NCBI GenBank assembly: GCA_049890115.1
Contig: JBMHCC010000002.1
Location: 1-64,000 of the forward strand
From: UBA685 sp049890115
GTDB taxonomy: Bacteria; Pseudomonadota; Alphaproteobacteria; Puniceispirillales; Puniceispirillaceae
Length of the DNA: 64,000 nt
Direction of reading: 5' to 3'
The position numbers were made by a program, and so were the translations under genes. Positions 18,199-26,612 of the stretch are shown here, in pieces. Below the pieces are notes generated by a model. That model was not told where the DNA came from and did no database searches. It was given only the letters and a program-made list of their open reading frames with translations. Position 1 is the first letter of the stretch. Each line of letters begins with the position of its first letter.

Positions 18199-18244
18199 TA
18201 TGTGATTTGCCGTAATGGTAACAAAGGTGAGGAAGGGCAGTAAC

Positions 18245-19078
18245 ATGAAGATTGAATTAATTGATTATCAGGCAGATGATGCGCGTGAAGCGCTGGCACG
18301 CTCTTTGCATAATACTGGCTTTGCGGTGCTGAAAAATCATCCTATTTCAGCTGATAGAATTCAGGAGATTTATGATAGCTGGGCTGGGTTTTTTGCCTCT
18401 GACGATAAGCATAACTGGCTGCGTGACCCTGATAATCATGATGGTTATTTTCCGTTTCGCTCTGAAAATGCCAAAGATAGAACACAAAAAGACCTAAAAG
18501 AATTTTATCATGTCTATCCGTGGGGGCGTGTGCCAGATAGCTTGGCAGATGTCACAAGAGCGATGCAGGATGATTTAACCAGATTAGGTGTTGAATTGCT
18601 TGGTTGGCTGCAAGATGAAACGCCTGACGATGTGAAATCACAATTTACCATGCCACTAGATGAGATGATGGCCGAATCACTTCAGTCACTATTGCGCATT
18701 TTGCATTATCCACCTGTAGAAGAGGATATTGAAGAGGGCGCTATTAGGGCAGCGGCGCATGAAGATATTAATCTTATCACCTTGCTTTTGGCAGGCTCAC
18801 AACCTGGCCTGCAAGCCCAAGATAGCCAAGGAAATTGGCATGATATCTCATGTGATGCAGGGATGATTACAATCAATAATGGGGATATGTTGGCTCTTGC
18901 TAGCCAGCATTATTTTCCCTCTACGACACATAGGGTTGTGAATCCTGATGCACATGCCAATCAATCACGCTATTCTATGCCTATCTTTTTACATCCGCGA
19001 CCTGACGTCATGTTGGACAAGGATTTAAGCGCAGGTGATTACCTGCAACAAAGACTAAAAGAAATTGGTCTGAAATAA
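18245..19078 (+). CDS. 2-oxoglutarate/Fe(II)-dependent oxygenase (isopenicillin N synthase-like)
   Basis: The 277-residue protein has the iron triad of the family: His and Asp in AAHEDINLITLLL near residue 180, and the distal His in STTHRVVNP near 236. An RxS-type 2-oxoglutarate contact follows (SRYSMPIFLHPRPD). The N-terminal DIOX_N-like half (GFAVLKNHPI) is also present. GAGGAAGGG lies upstream of ATG 18245. It sits between a nucleoside hydrolase and a nucleoside-binding protein, so its substrate may be a nucleoside or base, as for fungal thymine 7-hydroxylase and deoxyribonucleoside 2'-dioxygenase. That is inference only. Confidence 0.85.
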   Translation: MKIELIDYQADDAREALARSLHNTGFAVLKNHPISADRIQEIYDSWAGFFASDDKHNWLRDPDNHDGYFPFRSENAKDRTQKDLKEFYHVYPWGRVPDSLADVTRAMQDDLTRLGVELLGWLQDETPDDVKSQFTMPLDEMMAESLQSLLRILHYPPVEEDIEEGAIRAAAHEDINLITLLLAGSQPGLQAQDSQGNWHDISCDAGMITINNGDMLALASQHYFPSTTHRVVNPDAHANQSRYSMPIFLHPRPDVMLDKDLSAGDYLQQRLKEIGLK

Positions 19079-19092
19079 CGGGAGTCAAAAAT

Positions 19093-20097
19093 ATGAGGAA
19101 CTTACTGAAATCAGCTGCTATCCTTTTGGGTGCGGTTAGCTTGTCAGCTTCAGCATCAGCTGCAGATATCAAGCCTGCTGTTATCTATGATATGGGTGGC
19201 AAATTCGACAAGTCTTTCAATGAAGGTGTCTGGAATGGCGTAAAGCGTTTCCAGGATGAAACTGGCATTGAAGTGATGGAATTTGAAGTCACAAATGAAA
19301 CACAGCGTGAGCAGGCGATGCGTCGCATGGCTGAACGTGGTGCCACAATTATCCTTGGCGTTGGTTTTGCACAAGCTGATGCGATTGCGGCTGTTTCAGC
19401 TGAATATCCTGAAAAGCAATTCTCAATCATTGATGTGGGCTGGTTGGATGCTCCAAATCTGCGCCAATATGTGTTTAAAGAACATGAAGGCTCATATCTT
19501 GTTGGTGTTGCAGCAGCAAAAGCAACGCAAACAGACAAGGTTGGTTTTGTCGGTGGTATGGATATCCCGCTGATCAGCAAATTTGCCTGTGGTTATGTTG
19601 GTGGTGCGAAATCAGTGAATGCTGATATCGAGGTTTATCAGAATATGACAGGTACAACACCATCAGCATGGAATGACCCAGCCAAAGGTGCTGAATTAAC
19701 ACGCAGCCAAATCGACCGTGGTGCTGATGTTGTCTATCAGGCAGCTGGTGGTACAGGTATTGGTGTAATCCAGGCAGCAGCTGATGCTGGCAAGCTATCA
19801 ATCGGTGTTGATTCAAACCAGAATGGTCTAGCACCAGGTTCAGTTCTAACATCAATGCTAAAGCGTGTTGATGTAGCAGCTTATAACACATTCATGGATG
19901 CGAAAAATGATGCTTTCACATCAGGCGTTCAGGTTCTTGGTGTTGCTGAAGGCGGCGTTGACTGGGCATTGGATGACAATAATGCATCATTGATCACAGC
20001 TGATATGAAGGCAGCGATTGAAGATGCACGTGCTGGCATTCTGTCAGGTGCAATTCAGGTGCATGACTATACAACAGATTCAAACTGCCCTTACTAA
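19093..20097 (+). CDS. BMP-family nucleoside-binding protein of an ABC importer
   Basis: The 334-residue protein has a signal peptide (MRNLLKSAAILLGAVSLSAS, cut after ASASA). The mature part has BMP/Med-family features: IYDMGGKFDKSFNEGVWNG, IGVGFAQADAI-like and VDSNQNGLAPGSVLTSMLKR. BMP proteins in proteobacteria usually bind purine or pyrimidine nucleosides. Bacterial family members are lipoproteins in Gram-positives; this one shows no lipobox. GGGAG precedes the ATG. A terminator-like hairpin follows 33 bases after its stop, inside the next gene, and may keep this protein more abundant than the membrane components. Confidence 0.92.
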   Translation: MRNLLKSAAILLGAVSLSASASAADIKPAVIYDMGGKFDKSFNEGVWNGVKRFQDETGIEVMEFEVTNETQREQAMRRMAERGATIILGVGFAQADAIAAVSAEYPEKQFSIIDVGWLDAPNLRQYVFKEHEGSYLVGVAAAKATQTDKVGFVGGMDIPLISKFACGYVGGAKSVNADIEVYQNMTGTTPSAWNDPAKGAELTRSQIDRGADVVYQAAGGTGIGVIQAAADAGKLSIGVDSNQNGLAPGSVLTSMLKRVDVAAYNTFMDAKNDAFTSGVQVLGVAEGGVDWALDDNNASLITADMKAAIEDARAGILSGAIQVHDYTTDSNCPY

Positions 20098-20108
20098 AGG
20101 TTAGTGGA

Positions 20109-21674
20109 ATGTCTTTTGACACAAAAGATGAAAACGGCGGCTTACCGCCGTTTTCTATTATTTTAACAGATATTTGCAAACGCTTTGGCACAGTCAGAGC
20201 CAATCATAATGTTGATCTGCAAGTAGAGCGCGGCACAATTCACGGCATTATTGGTGAAAATGGTGCTGGCAAATCAACACTTGTTTCTATTCTTTATGGC
20301 TTTTATCAAGCTGATAGCGGCACGATTGAGATTAATCAAAAACCAGCACATATCCAGTCATCATCAGATGCAATTGCGGTTGGTATTGGGATGGTGCATC
20401 AGCATTTCATGCTTGTGCCAAATTTCACTGCTTTGGAAAATGTTATCCTTGGCTATGAGGCAGAACGTCAATTACAGCCCTCACTAGAAGAAGGGCGTGC
20501 TAAACTAAAAGAGCTAGCTGATAGTTATGGGCTTGATGTGCCTCTTGATGTGCCTGTTGGTGATCTGCCAGTTGGTTTGCAACAGCGTGTGGAGATTCTC
20601 AAAACGCTGTATCGCGGGGCAGATATCCTGATCCTAGATGAACCGACAGGCGTCTTGACACCACAAGAAACAGATCAGCTATTTGAGATTTTGAAAACCC
20701 TGCGTGCGCAAGGTGTGACTATTCTGCTCATTACACATAAATTGCGCGAAATTATGGCGATCACTGATAATGTGTCTGTGATGCGCCAAGGTGAGATGGT
20801 TGCCCATTGTAAGACTGCCAAAACCAATCCAACTGAATTAGCAGAGCTGATGGTTGGTCGCTCAGTGTTATTGCAGATTGATAAAACAAAGGCCTCTGCT
20901 GGTGATGATTATCTGGTGGTATCTGGCCTCAGCCACAAGGATGATAGCGGTGCACCGCGCCTTCGTGATGTATCATTTACGATGCGTGCTGGTGAAATTC
21001 TGGGTGTGGCAGGTGTGTCTGGTAATGGGCAATCTGAATTATTAGAGCTATTATCTGGCATGGTGGCACCTCAGCAAGGTGAAATCATTCTAAAAGGTCA
21101 ATCCATCACAAGCGATAACCCAGCTAATCCCGCTAGTTTGCGAAAAATGGGTGTGGCACATGTGCCAGAAGATCGCCATGCGGTTGGGATGGTACTGCCA
21201 TTTAGTGCAGCAGAAAGCGCCATTCTAGGATATGAAGATGACCCAGCCTTAGGCAAAAGCTGGTGGCTTAGCCCGTCAAAAACAGCTGCTTATTGCCGTG
21301 ATTTGATGAAGCGATTTGACGTCAGACCATTAGCACCATGGCTGAAATCCAATTTATTTTCAGGTGGTAATCAGCAGAAAATTGTATTGGCAAGAGAGAT
21401 ATCAAAAGATCCAGATATCCTTCTAGTTGGTCAGCCAACCAGAGGCGTTGATATTGGTGCGATTGAATTTATCCATAATCAGCTTGTGGCTTTGCGTGAT
21501 GCTGGCTGTGCCATTTTATTAGTATCAGTTGAACTTGATGAAATTCTGAGCCTATCAGACAGGATCATTGTGATGAATAATGGCGAGATTGTTGGTACGC
21601 TTGATGCGCATGAGGCAGATGAAACACGCCTTGGCCTGATGATGGCTGGCATTGATGAAAGACAAGCATCATGA
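20109..21674 (+). CDS. Nucleoside ABC importer ATPase (two fused ATPase domains)
   Basis: The 521-residue protein contains two ABC domains. The first has Walker A GENGAGKST near residue 51 and Walker B ILILDEPTGVLTPQE near 177. The second has a degenerate Walker A-like loop (GVSGNGQSE) near 300, signature FSGGNQQKIVLARE near 417 and a Walker B altered to LLVGQPTRGVDIGA. The altered second site is usual for BMP/ribose-type importers. The gene starts 11 bases after the BMP stop, and its first codons cross a terminator-like hairpin. The 3' end overlaps the first permease by ATGA. Confidence 0.93.
   Translation: MSFDTKDENGGLPPFSIILTDICKRFGTVRANHNVDLQVERGTIHGIIGENGAGKSTLVSILYGFYQADSGTIEINQKPAHIQSSSDAIAVGIGMVHQHFMLVPNFTALENVILGYEAERQLQPSLEEGRAKLKELADSYGLDVPLDVPVGDLPVGLQQRVEILKTLYRGADILILDEPTGVLTPQETDQLFEILKTLRAQGVTILLITHKLREIMAITDNVSVMRQGEMVAHCKTAKTNPTELAELMVGRSVLLQIDKTKASAGDDYLVVSGLSHKDDSGAPRLRDVSFTMRAGEILGVAGVSGNGQSELLELLSGMVAPQQGEIILKGQSITSDNPANPASLRKMGVAHVPEDRHAVGMVLPFSAAESAILGYEDDPALGKSWWLSPSKTAAYCRDLMKRFDVRPLAPWLKSNLFSGGNQQKIVLAREISKDPDILLVGQPTRGVDIGAIEFIHNQLVALRDAGCAILLVSVELDEILSLSDRIIVMNNGEIVGTLDAHEADETRLGLMMAGIDERQAS
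20131..20160 (+). terminator. Terminator-like hairpin inside the start of the ABC ATPase gene
   Basis: AAAACGGCGG (20131-20140), loop CTTA, then CCGCCGTTTT (20145-20154) is a perfect ten-pair inverted repeat. It ends in T-rich DNA (TTTTCTATTATTTT). It has the form of an intrinsic terminator for the BMP gene but lies in codons 8-16 of the following ATPase. It may act as an attenuator that translating ribosomes override. Confidence 0.65.
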
Positions 21675-22804
21675 ACCCAGCACAATTAGCACGCTTTATT
21701 GATATCATCTTATTGCCCATCATTAATTTGCTGGCTGCTTTTATCGTATCTGGCATTATCATTGCCTTAATCGGTGAAAACCCCTTTCATGCGCTTGGTG
21801 TGATGATAAAGGGGGCTTTTATCTATAAGGGCGCGCTTGGCTATACCTTATTTTACACGACTAATTTTATTTTTACTGGCCTTGCGGTGGCGGTCGCTTT
21901 TCATGCCATGCTTTTTAATATTGGTGGTGAGGGGCAGGCAGCAATGGGCGGGCTAGCTGTTGGGCTGGTGGCGTTACTTTTTGATACCAGCTTGCCAGCT
22001 TTTCTTGTGGTTCTGTTGGCAATAGGCGGTGCTTTCATATTAGGTGGTGTCTGGGGCGCGATACCTGGTTATCTGCAGGCGAAACGTGGCTCACATATTG
22101 TAATCACCACCATTATGTTTAACTTTATCGCTGCATCCATCATGGTCTGGCTGCTGGCAGGGATGTTGATGTCACCAGGGCAGATGTCACCTGAAACACG
22201 GTCTTTTGCTGATGGTGTGGCGTTGGCAAAAATGCATCATCTGCTTGCTATGATAGGCATTGATGTGGCACGAAGCCCGCTCAATTTATCCTTTATCATA
22301 GCTCTTTTATGCGCTTTTGGTGTGTGGGTTCTGATTTGGCGTTCCAAGCTAGGCTATGCCATCAGAGCCACCGGCTTTTCAGAACGAGCAGCCATTTATG
22401 GTGGGCATCAGCCAGCACGAATAATTATCATCACAATGGCAATTTCAGGCGGCCTTGCTGGGCTGATGGCATTGAATGAGATATTGGGTGTGCAGCATCG
22501 GGTGATTTTGAACTTTACCGCAGGCTATGGCTTTACAGGCATTGCGGTTGCCTTAATGGGGCGTAATCATCCTGTTGGCATTATTTTTGCAAGCCTGTTA
22601 TTTGGTGCTTTATATCAAGGTGGTGCTGAGCTTGATTTTGAATTTCAAACCATCACAAGAGAGATGGTCATCATGATTCAAGGTCTGATTATTCTATTCT
22701 CAGGCGCATTGGCTTATATGTTTAATCCTGCATTACAAAAGCTATTTTCAAAATGGCTAAACGCATCACCAACTGAGCCAGCTGGCAAAGGGCAGGAGGG
22801 CTAG
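21671..22804 (+). CDS. Nucleoside ABC importer permease 1
   Basis: The 377-residue membrane protein has about ten hydrophobic segments. The motifs FNIGGEGQAAMGGLAVG near residue 83 and YGGHQPARIIIITMAISGGLAGLMALNEI near 240 are typical of BMP-system permeases (NupP/YufP type). Its start overlaps the ATPase stop by four bases, and the second permease begins 2 bases after its stop. It forms the membrane channel together with the next gene. Confidence 0.92.
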   Translation: MNPAQLARFIDIILLPIINLLAAFIVSGIIIALIGENPFHALGVMIKGAFIYKGALGYTLFYTTNFIFTGLAVAVAFHAMLFNIGGEGQAAMGGLAVGLVALLFDTSLPAFLVVLLAIGGAFILGGVWGAIPGYLQAKRGSHIVITTIMFNFIAASIMVWLLAGMLMSPGQMSPETRSFADGVALAKMHHLLAMIGIDVARSPLNLSFIIALLCAFGVWVLIWRSKLGYAIRATGFSERAAIYGGHQPARIIIITMAISGGLAGLMALNEILGVQHRVILNFTAGYGFTGIAVALMGRNHPVGIIFASLLFGALYQGGAELDFEFQTITREMVIMIQGLIILFSGALAYMFNPALQKLFSKWLNASPTEPAGKGQEG

Positions 22805-22806
22805 CT

Positions 22807-23784
22807 ATGGATGATTTATGGCTGCAATTTGTGCTGACGATTGATGCGACCTTGCGGGTGGCAACACCTTTAATCCTATGCGCGATGGCTGGGATTTTTT
22901 CAGAACGTGCTGGCATTATTGATATCTCTTTAGAAGGCAAAATGCTGATGGCTGCCTTTGCTGCTGCCTCTATGGCAACCTATTCAGGCTCGCCCTGGGC
23001 TGGTTTAATGATGGCAATGTTTGTGTCAGTTGGCCTTAGCTTGTTGCATGGCTTTGCCTGTATCACGCATCGCGGCAATCAGGTGATATCTGGTTTGGCT
23101 ATTAATATTTTGGCATCTGGTTTAACAGTTACTTTGGGCATTGCGTTTTTTGCGCGTGGTGGCCAGACACCCTTATTGGCAAAATCAGAACGTTTTGGTG
23201 CAATTAACCTGCCTTTGGCAGATTGGATAGGCGATAATGTGCCTATCATTGGAACGATATATAAGGAAATTTTATCTGGTCATAATGTGCTTGTCTGGTT
23301 GGGATTTGCGCTTGTATTTGTGACCTCTTATGTGGTGTTCAAAACATCATTTGGCTTGCGCTTGCGTGCTGTTGGCGAAAAGCCAGAGGCTGTTGATTCA
23401 GCTGGCTTATCTGTTTCAGGCCTGCGCTTTCAAGCTGTTATTATAGCCGGTATTTTGACAGGGATTGCTGGCGCTTATCTTTCTACAGCACATGGTGCAG
23501 GCTTTGTGCGCGAGATGACAGCTGGTAAAGGTTATATCGCATTGGCAGCGATGATTTTTGGGAAATGGCGGCCTTGGCCAGCCTTGGCAGCGTGCTTGAT
23601 GTTCGGCTTTTTAGATGCGCTTGCAGCACGCCTGCAAGGTGTCTCATTGCCTTATATTGGCGAGATTTCAACAGATCTGATTCTGGCATTGCCTTATATC
23701 ATGACAGTGATATTGCTGGCAGGCTTTATTGGGTCTGCAACCCCGCCGCGCGCTATTGGAGTGCCTTATGTCAAAGAGCGATGA
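22807..23784 (+). CDS. Nucleoside ABC importer permease 2
   Basis: The 325-residue membrane protein has about nine helices. The segment GIFSERAGIIDISLEGKMLMAAFAA near residue 28 is the hallmark of the second BMP-system permease (NupQ/YufQ type). Later VGEKPEAVDSAGLSV and TAGKGYIALAAMIFGKWRP are conserved as well. GGAGGG lies upstream of its ATG. The 3' end overlaps the cytidine deaminase gene by 17 bases, which suggests translational coupling of import with deamination. Confidence 0.92.
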   Translation: MDDLWLQFVLTIDATLRVATPLILCAMAGIFSERAGIIDISLEGKMLMAAFAAASMATYSGSPWAGLMMAMFVSVGLSLLHGFACITHRGNQVISGLAINILASGLTVTLGIAFFARGGQTPLLAKSERFGAINLPLADWIGDNVPIIGTIYKEILSGHNVLVWLGFALVFVTSYVVFKTSFGLRLRAVGEKPEAVDSAGLSVSGLRFQAVIIAGILTGIAGAYLSTAHGAGFVREMTAGKGYIALAAMIFGKWRPWPALAACLMFGFLDALAARLQGVSLPYIGEISTDLILALPYIMTVILLAGFIGSATPPRAIGVPYVKER

Positions 23785-24181
23785 TGCTAAATATCAAGCT
23801 GTATTGCAGGCAGCGATTGATGCGCTGCCATCTGCCTATGCGCCTTATTCCCAGTTTCAGGTTGGAGCTGCCATCTTGGATGATAAGGGTGAAATTCATC
23901 AAGGTGTGAATGTGGAAAATGCCGCTTATCCGCAAGGCAGCTGTGCTGAGGCAGGTGCCATTGCGGCTATGGTGATGAAAGGGGGGCAGACTATCCGCCA
24001 TATCGCTGTAGCTGGCAGAGGGGATGTATTATGCACCCCTTGCGGTGGATGCCGCCAGCGTATCCGTGAATTTGCCAACCCTGATACGATTATTTCAGTT
24101 TGTGATGAGGCAGGATTGCGGAAGAGCTATGCTATTGCAGATTTGCTGCCAGATAGCTTTGGGCCTGATAATCTTGCCTAG
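23768..24181 (+). CDS. cdd: Cytidine deaminase
   Basis: The 137-residue tetrameric-type enzyme converts cytidine or deoxycytidine to uridine or deoxyuridine. Zinc and catalytic residues are visible: Cys-Ala-Glu in GSCAEAGAIAAM near residue 57 and PCGGCRQ near 93. The start at 23768 (MSKSDDAKYQ) fits the family length; the frame is open slightly upstream inside the permease gene. It is the last gene of the nucleoside importer operon and converges on upp with a 4-base gap. Confidence 0.94.
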   Translation: MSKSDDAKYQAVLQAAIDALPSAYAPYSQFQVGAAILDDKGEIHQGVNVENAAYPQGSCAEAGAIAAMVMKGGQTIRHIAVAGRGDVLCTPCGGCRQRIREFANPDTIISVCDEAGLRKSYAIADLLPDSFGPDNLA

Positions 24182-24185
24182 CTTA

Positions 24186-24824
24186 TCAGGTGTTAAAAAT
24201 CCTATCACCGGCATCACCAAGACCAGGCAGAATATAGCAATTTTCATTTAATTCACGATCTAACGCTGCTGTGATGATGGGGATTGTAGGATGCGCCTTG
24301 GCAAAGGCATCTACGCCTTCAGGGGCAGCCACAAGACAAGCAAAAACGATATCACTAACACCTTTTTCAACAAGCCTGTTTGCTGCCATCATGGCAGAGC
24401 CACCAGTTGCTAGCATGGGATCAATCAGGATAACTTGTCGTTGCGCTAAATCTTCAGGGTATTTTTCATAATAAAATAGTGGCTCATGGGTCAGCGGGTC
24501 ACGTTGCATCCCGATATGTGCCATTGATGCTTCTGGGCAAATGTCAAAAAAGCAATCTGCCATCCCATTGCCAGCACGCAAGATAGAAGCTAGCACAGGC
24601 GGCTTTGCCAGCATCTTGGTCTTCATATCTTCTAGCGGTGTGGTAATCGTCACAATTTCTGTTTCAAGGTGACTAAAAACAGCAGCACTCATCAATGAGG
24701 TCAACGAGCCTAATGTTGCTTTAAATAATGCTGGGGATGTCGCCTTATCACGCAAAATAGCCAGCTTATGGGTAATAAGAGGGTGATCAAGAACATGAAG
24801 GTTTGGCATCATATCATCAGACAT
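24186..24824 (-). CDS. upp: Uracil phosphoribosyltransferase
   Basis: The 212-residue enzyme salvages uracil with PRPP to UMP. The PRPP-binding motif VILIDPMLATGGSAMMAA is near residue 125 and the uracil-binding C-terminus (ILPGLGDAGDRIFNT) is intact. LHVLDHPLITHKLAILRDK near the start is typical of the family. The frame is open for 29 more codons to 24911, but that extension is longer than usual for Upp, so ATG 24824 is preferred; the ribosome site is weak. It is divergent from tdk and convergent with cdd. Confidence 0.94.
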   Translation of the reverse strand: MSDDMMPNLHVLDHPLITHKLAILRDKATSPALFKATLGSLTSLMSAAVFSHLETEIVTITTPLEDMKTKMLAKPPVLASILRAGNGMADCFFDICPEASMAHIGMQRDPLTHEPLFYYEKYPEDLAQRQVILIDPMLATGGSAMMAANRLVEKGVSDIVFACLVAAPEGVDAFAKAHPTIPIITAALDRELNENCYILPGLGDAGDRIFNT

Positions 24825-24932
24825 TTTCAGATAGCTTTCTGTTACTTTTTTTAAGTTGTGCTGTGTGCTACCAGCTTTATCATAGGATATCTTCATTGAA
24901 CGGTTTGGCAAATAGCTTATTGGGTGCGGCTT

Positions 24933-25511
24933 ATGGCAAAATTATATTTTTCTTATTCTGCGATGAATGCTGGTAAAACAACCATCTTACTTCAGGCATC
25001 ACATAATTATAATGAACGCGGTATGAACACATTATTGCTGACTGCCAAGCTTGATAACAGGGTTAGCTCAGGGGTCATTGCGTCGCGAATTGGCCTATCA
25101 TCTAAAGCGATGACGTTTGACGCTGATACAGATTTAAAAACCGTCATTTTGACAGAGCATGAGCGTTCAACATTATCCTGTATTTTAGTTGATGAAGCCC
25201 AATTCCTTACAGATGAACAGGTCTGGCAATTAGCCAATATTGCAGATGATAGCAATATCCCTGTCATGTGTTACGGCCTTCGAACAGATTTCCAAGGTGA
25301 GCTATTTCCAGGGTCTGCCCGCCTTTTGGCAGTGGCTGATAATTTGCGTGAGATCAGGACGATTTGTCATTGTGGGTCAAAAGCCACCATGGTGATACGC
25401 ACCACTGCTGATGGTGATGTTATCCAAGAAGGCGATCAGATAGAAATAGGCGGTAATGATAAATATGTCTCGTTATGCCGCAAACATTGGGCAGAGGCGA
25501 TGGGGCAATAA
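24933..25511 (+). CDS. tdk: Thymidine kinase
   Basis: The 192-residue type II thymidine kinase phosphorylates thymidine and deoxyuridine. It shows the P-loop SYSAMNAGKTT (residues 8-18), Walker B-type CILVDEAQFLT near 85, the lasso domain cysteine pair CHCGSKA near 147, and a C-terminal CRKHW. The ATG at 24933 gives MAKLYFSYSAMNAGKT, the normal family start. It is divergent from upp and ends in a bidirectional terminator. Together with cdd and upp it completes a pyrimidine salvage set. Confidence 0.95.
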   Translation: MAKLYFSYSAMNAGKTTILLQASHNYNERGMNTLLLTAKLDNRVSSGVIASRIGLSSKAMTFDADTDLKTVILTEHERSTLSCILVDEAQFLTDEQVWQLANIADDSNIPVMCYGLRTDFQGELFPGSARLLAVADNLREIRTICHCGSKATMVIRTTADGDVIQEGDQIEIGGNDKYVSLCRKHWAEAMGQ

Positions 25512-25547
25512 AAAACGGCCCTATAAAATAGAGCCGTTTCCTTGTTT
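25512..25547. terminator. Bidirectional terminator between tdk and proV
   Basis: AAACGGC (25513-25519) pairs with GCCGTTT (25533-25539), and the stem is extended by CTAT/ATAG around an AAA loop. A-rich DNA on the left and T-rich DNA on the right let it serve both converging genes. Confidence 0.85.
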
Positions 25548-25562
25548 TAAGTGAGATGATGA

Positions 25563-26612
25563 TTAGCGATAAGCAGGGTTGCGTTCTGCGTCTTTTTCAG
25601 GACGTGCAATTGCTTGGATCATAGCATCTAACGTTACAGAGCCTATAGCCTTACCATCTTGGGTGACAATCAGCGGTTTATTGTCATTGGCTGTTGCAAT
25701 TTGCAAGGCTTCTTCAATAACCGTTGAGACATCCACTTTTTCGCCTGAGCGTGGCTTTTTGCTTTCCATAACAGAGCTGACTTCTAGCACTCTACCACGG
25801 TTGATATCTTTGATGAAATCACGCACATAATCATCAGCTGGACGAAGAACAATCTCTTGTGGTGAGCCCTGCTGAATAACAGCCCCATCACGCAAAATGG
25901 CAATGTCATCACCAATGCGCAAGGCTTCATCCAAATCATGTGTGATGAAGATGATTGTTTTGTGCAATTCATTTTGAAGATCTAACAGCACATCTTGCAT
26001 ATCAGTACGGATAAGCGGATCAAGTGCCGAGAAAGCCTCATCCATTAGCAGGATTTCAGCATCTGTTGCCAAGGCACGGGCCAGACCAACACGTTGCTGC
26101 ATCCCACCTGATAGCTGAGCAGGATAATGATTTTCAAATCCAGCCAGACCAACACGTTCTACCCAATAAGAGCTTTTTTCAATCGCTTCTTTTTTGTCCA
26201 TGCCCTGAATCATCAGGCCATAGGCAGCATTATCTTCGACTGTACGATGCGGCAATAGGCCAAATTTCTGGAACACCATAGAGGCTTTGAAACGACGGAA
26301 ATCAAGCAGATTTTCATCACTCATGGCCAATACATCATCATTATCAATCACGATTTCACCAGCTGTTGGTTCAATCAAACGGTTAATGTGACGAATCAAG
26401 GTTGATTTACCAGAGCCAGACAGACCCATAATGACCTGAATTTTATTAGCCTTAATATCAATATTCACATCTTTTAGACCAAGAACATGACCATGCTGTT
26501 CCAAAAGATCTGTCTTTGACATACCATCTTTGGCAAGCTGTAGGACAGACTCAGGGTTTGGGCCGAAAATCTTATATAGATTTTTGATAGATACTTTAAT
26601 ATCAGACACCAT
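25563..26612 (-). CDS. proV: Glycine betaine/proline ABC transporter ATPase
   Basis: The 349-residue ATPase has Walker A GLSGSGKST near residue 63, signature LSGGMQQRVGLARAL near 165, and Walker B ILLMDEAFSALDPLIR near 186; the EAFSALDPLIR sequence is diagnostic for ProV/OpuAA. A short CBS-like C-terminal region (about residues 275-335), used in this family to sense ionic strength, is visible. ATG 26612 has AAGGGGG just upstream and overlaps the end of proW by 11 bases. The in-frame extension to 26702 is antisense-like sequence inside proW and was discarded. Confidence 0.93.
   Translation of the reverse strand: MVSDIKVSIKNLYKIFGPNPESVLQLAKDGMSKTDLLEQHGHVLGLKDVNIDIKANKIQVIMGLSGSGKSTLIRHINRLIEPTAGEIVIDNDDVLAMSDENLLDFRRFKASMVFQKFGLLPHRTVEDNAAYGLMIQGMDKKEAIEKSSYWVERVGLAGFENHYPAQLSGGMQQRVGLARALATDAEILLMDEAFSALDPLIRTDMQDVLLDLQNELHKTIIFITHDLDEALRIGDDIAILRDGAVIQQGSPQEIVLRPADDYVRDFIKDINRGRVLEVSSVMESKKPRSGEKVDVSTVIEEALQIATANDNKPLIVTQDGKAIGSVTLDAMIQAIARPEKDAERNPAYR

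Noticed and set aside
21380..21450. Second Walker B of the nucleoside ABC ATPase (LLVGQPTRGVD) as a sign of decay
   Set aside because: This altered form is the normal state of the second domain in BMP/ribose-type importer ATPases.
24825..24911. 29-residue N-terminal extension of uracil phosphoribosyltransferase
   Set aside because: Longer than the family norm and begins with a TTG. The internal ATG at 24824 restores the usual length.
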